DNA of 64,000 nucleotides from CAWJFJ01 sp963800065 (GTDB lineage: Bacteria > Actinomycetota > Acidimicrobiia > Acidimicrobiales > UBA8190), in the NCBI GenBank assembly GCA_963800065.1, contig CAWCZO010000009.1, positions 1-64,000 of the forward strand, read 5' to 3'. The notes beneath the pieces were generated by a model. That model had not been told where the DNA came from, ran no database searches, and saw only the letters and a list, made by a program, of their open reading frames with translations. The translations under genes were made by a program, and so were the position numbers. Shown here piece by piece: positions 58,330-64,000 of the stretch. Position 1 is the stretch's first letter. Every line of letters begins with the position of its first letter.

Positions 58330-59886
58330 ATGCGCCGCCTAAATGGGATAGACGCCGCATTCCTCGCCGCCGAGGGGCCGGCCAGCTACGTCACCCATGG
58401 CATGGCGGTAATGGTCCTTGATCCCTCCACCATGCCACCTGGAGACCACGTCACAGCCGTAAGAGAATATGTCCGAGAACGGATCCACTTGGTCTCGCCA
58501 TTGCAGCGGCGCTTGGTCACGATGCCACTGGGCCTCGACGTGCCCAGGTGGATAGATGATCCCCGCGTCGACCTCGACCATCAAATCCGGGCGGTGACGT
58601 TGCCGACACCAGTCACAGAGGTGGAGTTGGCGTCTTTCGTCTCTGACCTCGCCGGATGCAAACTCGATCGGCGCTACCCCCTCTGGGAGATGTACGTGGT
58701 CGAAGAGTTCGAGGGGAACCGCCTGTGCATCGTGGCGAAACTACACCACTCCTTGATGGACGGTGCTGCCGGCATGCAATTCATGGCATCGCTCTTTGCG
58801 CTTGAGCCCGACGTTCCAGCTCCACCTACGCCGGGATCCGTGGTGCCCGAGGGACGACCGGGCGACCTGGCCATGCTCGCCAGCTCTCTTGTCTCCATGA
58901 TCCAGCGCCCGCTGCTCGGCGCTCGAGCCGTGGAGCACACGTTGGGCGCTGGCGTGCGTGTCGTTCGCCAGATTGTCGACCATCATCGCCGAGGTGCTGC
59001 CGCCCTCACTGCTCCTTTCAGTGCTCCCCATATCCTTTTCAACACAACGGTCACACCACGGCGCGAGGTGGCCTTCACGTCTCTTTCGCTGGACAAGATC
59101 AAGGGCGTCGCCCGCGCCTTCGAGGTCACCATCAACGACGTAGTTCTTGCCGTGGTAGCAGGCGCCATGCGATGCTTCCTTGTTTCGTTAGGGAGGCTGC
59201 CTCAGAAGCAACTGGTGGCGGCGGTACCTGTGTCGGTGCGAGGCGATCGAGGCACAGAAGAAGCCAACCTGATCAGCGTCATGCTCACGGGTCTGGCGAC
59301 GGACGTGGAGGACCCGGCGGATCGGTTAGTTGCCATCCACCAAGCGGCGCTCGAGGCCAAGCGACTTCAGTTGGCGATGGGTTCGGACGTGCTGATGGAG
59401 TGGCTCGACGTTCCCGTACCGGCCCTCTTCTCGCTGGCGACGAGCCTTTACGCGCGGCTGCACCTCTCGTCCTTGCACCCCCCGCTCTGCAACGTCCTCG
59501 TCTCTGATGTCCCGGGCCCTCCGGTGCCGCTCTACTTCGCGGGAGCGCGTCTGGATTCGATCTTTCCCCTCGGCCCGATCTTCGACGGGGTGGGGCTCAA
59601 CATCACCGCGATAAGTTCCACTGACACGCTCAACGTTGGGTTGGTGGCCTGTCCGGACCAGCTGGCTGACCTATGGGACCTGGCCTCCGCGTTGCGGCCC
59701 GCCCTCGAGGAGTTGGACGTGAAGCGGCCCCTTCACGGTGCCAAGGGTCGGTCTACGCCTCGCACCTCACGGCGCCCCGGCGCTCGCGGCGGCGGCCCCG
59801 GGGCGGTCAACCTTGAGGTCGTTTCGCAGCAAAAGCCAGTCTCGGCGATCGGAGGCGCCTGGCATCCATCGTTGGCATGTCCATGA
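58330..59886 (+). CDS. WS/DGAT acyltransferase (wax ester/triacylglycerol synthase)
   Basis: 518 residues from ATG 58330. The catalytic HHxxxDG motif is HHSLMDG at 139-145. Other family blocks: MRRLNGIDAAFLAAEGPASY, PLWEMYVVEEFEGNRLCIVA, PVSVRGDRGTEEANLISVML and NVLVSDVPGPPVPLYFAGAR. It esterifies acyl-CoA to a long-chain alcohol or diacylglycerol at the inner membrane, seeding storage droplets. The C-terminal ~45 residues (TPRTSRRPGARGGGPGAVN) are a low-complexity extension beyond the usual ~470. Flanked by two phasin-like genes. Confidence 0.93.
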   Translation: MRRLNGIDAAFLAAEGPASYVTHGMAVMVLDPSTMPPGDHVTAVREYVRERIHLVSPLQRRLVTMPLGLDVPRWIDDPRVDLDHQIRAVTLPTPVTEVELASFVSDLAGCKLDRRYPLWEMYVVEEFEGNRLCIVAKLHHSLMDGAAGMQFMASLFALEPDVPAPPTPGSVVPEGRPGDLAMLASSLVSMIQRPLLGARAVEHTLGAGVRVVRQIVDHHRRGAAALTAPFSAPHILFNTTVTPRREVAFTSLSLDKIKGVARAFEVTINDVVLAVVAGAMRCFLVSLGRLPQKQLVAAVPVSVRGDRGTEEANLISVMLTGLATDVEDPADRLVAIHQAALEAKRLQLAMGSDVLMEWLDVPVPALFSLATSLYARLHLSSLHPPLCNVLVSDVPGPPVPLYFAGARLDSIFPLGPIFDGVGLNITAISSTDTLNVGLVACPDQLADLWDLASALRPALEELDVKRPLHGAKGRSTPRTSRRPGARGGGPGAVNLEVVSQQKPVSAIGGAWHPSLACP

Positions 59887-60068
59887 ACCTCTGCTGGGTC
59901 GGCCATGCCGTCCGAGTGAAGGAAGCGCTCAGGTTCAGTTCACGCCTGCACGCCTAGCTCACCGTAGCGACTTCGCGCAAGTGACCTTCGGCCCTGTCAT
60001 CCGCGTCGAAAGCAGCGCACGCTGAGGGTGGGTGGAAGCCGGGGGTCCAGCAGGAAGGAGCCGTGGTC

Positions 60069-60416
60069 ATGGTAACGCTTGGGAATCGGTTAGAGGAGGA
60101 GGTCTTCGATTTCGTTCGCGAGAGCGAGGAGGCAGCGCTAGGCAAGGCGGCCGAGACCGTGGGCGAGTTCCTGCCGGTCGAAGTGCCAGTGGTAAGCGAG
60201 CTGATCGAAGGCATTCTGGAATTCACGGAGGCGGTCCTGAAGACGCAGCGCGAGTTGGCGCAAAGGATTCTGGAGCAGACACGCAATGTGACCACCAGGA
60301 CCAAGCCGAAAGCGATCGACTCGGCGCGGAGTTCCAGGACAACGAGAGCGTCCAAGGGGCCTCAGGCAGTACGGGTGACGCAACCGGCAAAGGAGAGCGT
60401 GAGGGCAGCGCCCTAG
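60069..60416 (+). CDS. second phasin-like amphipathic protein
   Basis: 115 residues from ATG 60069 (AAGGAG eight bases upstream). Residues 1-75 form amphipathic helices with heptad character: MVTLGNRLEEEVFDFVRESE, EAALGKAAETVGEFLPVEVP, VVSELIEGILEFTEAVLKTQ, RELAQRILEQTRNV. The final 40 residues are basic and Ser/Thr/Ala/Pro-rich (TRTKPKAIDSARSSRTTRAS). Phasin-like by layout, not by a motif I can name. It lies 183 bases after the WS/DGAT gene on the same strand, in keeping with a lipid-inclusion surface role. Confidence 0.6.
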   Translation: MVTLGNRLEEEVFDFVRESEEAALGKAAETVGEFLPVEVPVVSELIEGILEFTEAVLKTQRELAQRILEQTRNVTTRTKPKAIDSARSSRTTRASKGPQAVRVTQPAKESVRAAP

Positions 60417-60452
60417 GTCATCGCCTCACCGGTGGCGTCTGGGAGTGGGTGG

Positions 60453-61844
60453 TCACGGCCGGGCCGGAAACGATCTGGATATGGCATCGTCCACGAGCCG
60501 CTTGACGGCGCCCGACCAGTAGAAGCCCACGTGGCCGCCGGCGTAGGTGGTGAGGGTGGGGCGGTCCCAGTGCAGCCAAAGCCGCCGCGCCTGGCCGAAC
60601 GTCGACATCCGGTCACCCAGGCCGGCAAAGAGGAAGCGTCGCTCGAACGGGACCCGGCAATCCATGGCCAGGGGGGAGACCACCCGGTGGACGTCGTCGG
60701 CGGCCTGACCGAGGACCCCGTAGGCATCGGCCAAGCGGGCGATGCGCGCGGGGCTATGCCGCCGGAATAGGTCCGGGAGATCGACCACCGGAATGCCGGC
60801 GATCACGCACGCGAGGTCGTCTTCGACGGAGGCGACAAGCGAGGCGACAAGGGCGCCGAGCGAGTAGCCGATGATGCCCACGTGTCGGGCACCGTGGGTC
60901 TCGCGCAACCATCTGATCACCCGGCGCATGTCCCAGGTGGCTTGCGCCATGCCGTGCATGCTGTCAACCAGATCGATGGTCATGAGGTCCTCGCCCCGCA
61001 CCCGACCCGAGGCCCGTGGCCCGTGCAGCGGCAGGACCGGCACGATGACGTTGATCCCCCTGCGATGAAGCTGGGTGGCCCGGAACGCTCGTAGGTCCAT
61101 CGACGCGGAAGCGCCCATGCCGAAGCCGTGGACGCAGACCAGCCACATGCCATGGTCACGTCCCGGAGCGCGCGCCAGCCACGCGTGCACGCTGCGATTC
61201 GCCTCGTGGTCGAGCCATCGACTGCGCCCCGGTTCTTCGGGGTCAGGCTCCCAGCCGCTCGTGAAGGTGACGTGCTCGTAGCCGAGGCCCAGGGCATGCT
61301 CATGGCGTGACCGCACGTCTTCGGGCGTGCCGGGTTCTCGGTGGTAGAGGCCGGGGTGCGCGAGCCACCCACGGGCCTCGAAGAGCGCCCGGGTGCTCGC
61401 CAGATCGGCGGCGGAGGGCTCGTAGTCGCCCGGTCTCGGCAGCAGATCCGGGTGGCGGAAGACGGCGATAAGCACCTCGTCGAGGAGCGCCTGCACGGCC
61501 AGGCCGGCCGTCGGTCGCACGGGCACGATACTGTCGTCCTCGGCGGCGCCCGCGCTTCGAGCCCAGCCGCGCACCAGGAAGGACGCCACCCGGGGGCCTG
61601 CCCGCAAGACGCCGGCGAGGCGCGGGTCTCCCGTCACGCGCCGGGCCCGGTGGTAAGCAGCCGCGGCAAAACCCCATGGAGAGCGCGAGGACACACCCAC
61701 CTCCTTCGGTTCGCCGAGCCTCCCCGACGGGCCAGCCGGCAGCGACGCGGCGTCAGACCCTGTGGCTCCGAGTGGGTGCTCACGCTGTGAGTAGGCGTCG
61801 GCCGGAGGTCGTCCGGTTCCCGGGACGAGGGGCGTGACTGACAT
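60453..61844 (-). CDS. alpha/beta hydrolase
   Basis: 463 residues. The N-terminal ~200 residues are an extension (AAAAYHRARRVTGDPRLAGV, HPDLLPRPGDYEPSAADLAS). The hydrolase core follows: oxyanion loop LVCVHGFGMGASASMDLRAF, lid region HGPRASGRVRGEDLMTIDLV, nucleophile elbow HVGIIGYSLGALVASLVASV (Ser of GYSLG), Asp probably in LFAGLGDRMSTF, and catalytic His in YAGGHVGFYWSG. A lipase, esterase or PHA-depolymerase-like role is possible. It is convergent with the second phasin-like gene, so it may mobilise stored lipid; the linkage is by neighbourhood only. Confidence 0.82.
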   Translation of the reverse strand: MSVTPLVPGTGRPPADAYSQREHPLGATGSDAASLPAGPSGRLGEPKEVGVSSRSPWGFAAAAYHRARRVTGDPRLAGVLRAGPRVASFLVRGWARSAGAAEDDSIVPVRPTAGLAVQALLDEVLIAVFRHPDLLPRPGDYEPSAADLASTRALFEARGWLAHPGLYHREPGTPEDVRSRHEHALGLGYEHVTFTSGWEPDPEEPGRSRWLDHEANRSVHAWLARAPGRDHGMWLVCVHGFGMGASASMDLRAFRATQLHRRGINVIVPVLPLHGPRASGRVRGEDLMTIDLVDSMHGMAQATWDMRRVIRWLRETHGARHVGIIGYSLGALVASLVASVEDDLACVIAGIPVVDLPDLFRRHSPARIARLADAYGVLGQAADDVHRVVSPLAMDCRVPFERRFLFAGLGDRMSTFGQARRLWLHWDRPTLTTYAGGHVGFYWSGAVKRLVDDAISRSFPARP

Positions 61845-62189
61845 GCGTGTCAGCTTACGAGGCCTGGGGAGCTTCGACGACCTGGTATGGCCGCCTGGAG
61901 GCGTCGCCGATGACGGCGCTCTCCTATGGATCCCCGTTGGCCTCGCGGCACAACGGCCCCTTGCTGTGCCACCCTACCGGCCACGGCGCGTCGGGCCGGC
62001 TAAGACCACAGTGACCTGCACCGGAAGCGATGTGAGCGTGAGGACCGCCTAAGGCTGTTCTGCCGGGACTGATTGTGTTGGCCCTGCGGTGACGGCACGC
62101 AAAATGGGTCGAAGGACCCCATCCTCGACACGTCAATAAGGTCCAATGGCCGTAGTCGCGGGAACCGCCGGCGTGCGATTCTGATCGTG
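61845..62189. other. intergenic gap between divergent genes
   Basis: 345 bases between the hydrolase gene (leftward) and the exported protein gene (rightward). No repeat or RNA gene seen; the two promoters must lie here. Confidence 0.35.
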
Positions 62190-63101
62190 GTGGCACTTCT
62201 TGAGGAGACCGGCGCGAGGAAACAGGCACGAGGGTCGGAGAGCGACCGGCGCCCTCCCGGGGGTCCGAAGCGCCGTTCCTCTCCGGAGCTCCCGCCGCCC
62301 CATCGACGGCACCGGCGGTGGCCGTGGGTCGTGGGGGTGCTCCTGCTCCTGGTCGGCGGGGGGACCGTCCTCGTGTGGGTGACCAGCAGCCCGGCCGTTC
62401 CCGTCTCCATGGGCCAGGCCGAAAGCCGCGTCGGCCCCGACGCACTGCCGAGAGCGCTCGGGAACCGGCCGGCACCGGGGGTCTACCGCTACACGGGTGC
62501 CGGTACCGACCACCTGTCGCTGCCCCCACTATCGCAGCCCGAGGGTCCGACCATGCCCGGGACCGTGACCCTCGTGGGGTCGGACTGCTGGATCCTGCGG
62601 ATCGACTACAGCTCGCACCACTGGCAGACGTGGAACTTCTGCACCCGCGATGGGACTCTCCGGGAGACCGGGGGGATGGTCTGGCAGCTGTGGTCGATCG
62701 GTCCCATCAACGTGAGCAACCTCACCACCCTGCGGTGCACGGCGACGAGCATGTGGCTCCCCGCCCATGCCGTCGTCGGCGCACACTGGCGAACGAGCTG
62801 CAGCGGGACGAGCAGCTCCCTGCACGGTCGGATGACGACGGCGGGCTCGGACCGATTCGTGCGGGACATCACGACGAGGATCGGCGGTCGATCGGTGTTG
62901 GCCGCTGTCTTCCGCCAGGTCCGGACCGACACGGGAGCACAGAGGGGATCGGAGGCTTCCGACGTGTGGCTCGACGCCAGGACCGGACTCCCCCTCCGAC
63001 TCACCGAGGACATCACGATCGTCACCCCGACACCCTTCGGGACCTCCACCTATACGCAGCGAGGAGAGTTCCAGCTGGCATCGATGACGGCCTTCCACTG
63101 A
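62190..63101 (+). CDS. membrane-anchored exported protein
   Basis: 303 residues from a probable GTG at 62190; the frame is open to 62073 and the start is uncertain. A basic cytoplasmic head (~45 residues, KRRSSPELPPPHRRHRR) precedes one membrane helix (WPWVVGVLLLLVGGGTVLVW). The outer domain is beta-rich: PAPGVYRYTGAGTDHLSLPP, SDCWILRIDYSSHHWQTWNF, SVLAAVFRQVRTDTG, DVWLDARTGLPLRLTEDITI. It has cysteines in pairs (SDCW, FCTRD, RCTAT, SCSGT). Layout matches other actinobacterial single-pass proteins with lipoprotein-like outer domains. Function unknown. Confidence 0.65.
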   Translation: MALLEETGARKQARGSESDRRPPGGPKRRSSPELPPPHRRHRRWPWVVGVLLLLVGGGTVLVWVTSSPAVPVSMGQAESRVGPDALPRALGNRPAPGVYRYTGAGTDHLSLPPLSQPEGPTMPGTVTLVGSDCWILRIDYSSHHWQTWNFCTRDGTLRETGGMVWQLWSIGPINVSNLTTLRCTATSMWLPAHAVVGAHWRTSCSGTSSSLHGRMTTAGSDRFVRDITTRIGGRSVLAAVFRQVRTDTGAQRGSEASDVWLDARTGLPLRLTEDITIVTPTPFGTSTYTQRGEFQLASMTAFH

Positions 63102-63245
63102 CGCGGGAGGTGGGGACAATCAGCACGGCTAAGCGTGGTGCGACCCAGGACGAGGGCAGCGTGCTCGCCCCGCTGACCAAGCTGATCGCCGGCGAGCGCT
63201 CGGGACCGGCGTATCAACGAGACCCCGATTTCGTGCGCCGGACAA

Positions 63246-63445
63246 CTAGTTCTGGTGCCGCCGACTCCGAGACGATCCGAATATGGCGAGGACTCCCGTG
63301 ACGATCGTAGCGAGGAGCAGCAGTTGCGCCGGCACTGCGATGTAGATGTCAAACGTCCCAGGTTGAGAAGAAACGCCACGACGTCAATCCACTTAGGACC
63401 CTGATGGTCCTTCCGCTTGGAAACCTCCCGGGTCACCAGGTCCAC
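63246..63445 (-). pseudogene. possible small membrane protein with a frameshift
   Basis: From GTG 63445 one frame gives MDLVTREVSKRKDHQGPKWI then DVVAFLLNLG. Near 63355 the frame shifts, and the next frame gives TFDIYIAVPAQLLLLATIVT then GVLAIFGSSRSRRHQN and stops at 63246-63248. Joined, they form a ~66-residue protein with two hydrophobic stretches and a basic end. Neither half has other support; this is a pattern reading only. Confidence 0.3.
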
Positions 63446-63542
63446 AAAGCCGCCTTGTGGCTGATGTTGGCGACGGAGACGACGACGCTCCAGGACGCGC
63501 TGGACGTTGTGAGCGCATTCGACCTCTGACGTCAGGTGCGTA

Positions 63543-63791
63543 TCAGGCGGACGGCGGCTCTTGGCCGTCCTCTTCTGCGTCCAGGGCGATGTGCTGGAAG
63601 ACCTGGGACACGTCCCAGCCCGCTTGCGATGCCACAGCGCGGGCGAGCTGTACGGCCACGTGGGTGACCTGGCCCAGCACCTGAGCGGGGTCCTTGTCTA
63701 ATGCGTCGGCCGCAAGACGACCCCACGTTTCGATGTCGCCTTCCGCCCAGGTGGTGCACAGAGCGATGGCCTCGCCTAGCTCTTGGCCCAT
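63543..63791 (-). CDS. small acidic helical protein
   Basis: 82 residues from ATG 63791. Predicted helical: ELGEAIALCTTWAEGDIETW, GRLAADALDKDPAQVLGQVT, HVAVQLARAVASQAGWDVSQ, then an acidic end DAEEDGQEPPSA. No signal peptide or known motif. Clean GC-rich third positions support coding. Sequence to the right of 63791 shows nothing I can assign. Confidence 0.5.
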   Translation of the reverse strand: MGQELGEAIALCTTWAEGDIETWGRLAADALDKDPAQVLGQVTHVAVQLARAVASQAGWDVSQVFQHIALDAEEDGQEPPSA

Positions 63792-64000
63792 TTATGAACC
63801 TCCAGCTGATCTTTGGAGCCACCCTACGCCCTCAGCATTCGGAGTCCGAGTACCGCTATCCACGGATTGGAGGATCGGCCCCGCCGGATCTGCTGGATCG
63901 CAGGAGTCGATGGAGCCACGCTGGCCGACGCGCGAACGATTGGCTGCCGCACTGGGATGACCAGACGTTGGAGTCGAAGATCGGACTTTCGGCCCTATTC

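Noticed and set aside
1..64000. CRISPR array, rRNA genes, phage structural genes
   Set aside because: No regularly spaced repeats, no rRNA-like sequence and no capsid, tail or terminase motifs were seen.

Overview
The window looks like chromosomal DNA of a GC-rich actinobacterium. Acidimicrobiia or a close relative is my inference. The grounds are GC-rich third codon positions, frequent GTG starts, DUF1918, DUF1003 and WS/DGAT genes, many lipoproteins, and large fused transporter genes. I recognise no ribosomal or housekeeping operon. The one secure RNA gene is tRNA-Glu(CTC) at 3688-3763.

Layout. 1-3.6 kb: a HEPN-like gene running off the left edge, a DUF5677-like protein and a polytopic membrane protein. 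3.7-5.1 kb: tRNA-Glu followed by wreckage, namely head-to-head fragments of two transposase families and a broken cysteine-rich surface gene. 5.1-13.2 kb: mostly secreted proteins and lipoproteins (TIG domains, repeat domains) with small DUF1918 and GYD proteins and a methyltransferase. 13.2-15.6 kb: an IS110-family element whose transposase is split after codon 9 by an intact IS3-family (IS407-like) element; a structured segment lies upstream where IS110 elements carry a bridge RNA. 16.2-19.3 kb: an Asp-box lipoprotein, one copy of a dispersed repeat of about 203 bp, DUF1003 and an acyl-CoA dehydrogenase remnant.

19.5-41.5 kb is the metabolic core. It holds a heterodimeric ABC exporter, then a tight leftward operon (acyl-CoA dehydrogenase, acyl-CoA synthetase, SDR, ferritin-like diiron protein) divergent from a TetR regulator. 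Next come an Ltp2-like thiolase with a frameshifted DUF35 partner, and a branched-chain-amino-acid-type uptake system in which LivH+LivM are one protein and an MFS-like domain+LivF+LivG are another. Two substrate-binding proteins, a second TetR gene and a second acyl-CoA dehydrogenase complete it. Together these suggest import and CoA-dependent breakdown of a hydrophobic acid or steroid-like compound; the substrate is not visible in the sequence.

41.5-57.1 kb is an accessory mosaic: chimeric gene remnants, the second repeat copy, a GGDEF/EAL protein, and a MarR regulator with a clear operator. The MarR gene faces a cupin gene whose two halves now lie 2.36 kb apart, with four small genes between them. 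VOC, SnoaL-like, PAS, MBL-fold and Nudix genes follow. 57.5-61.9 kb is a probable storage-lipid locus: WS/DGAT acyltransferase flanked by two phasin-like proteins, plus an alpha/beta hydrolase. The right end has an exported protein and small hypotheticals.

Several genes (DUF35, SnoaL-like, a small membrane protein, IS30 and ACAD remnants) carry single frameshifts. Some may be real decay and some may be base-calling errors; reads would decide.
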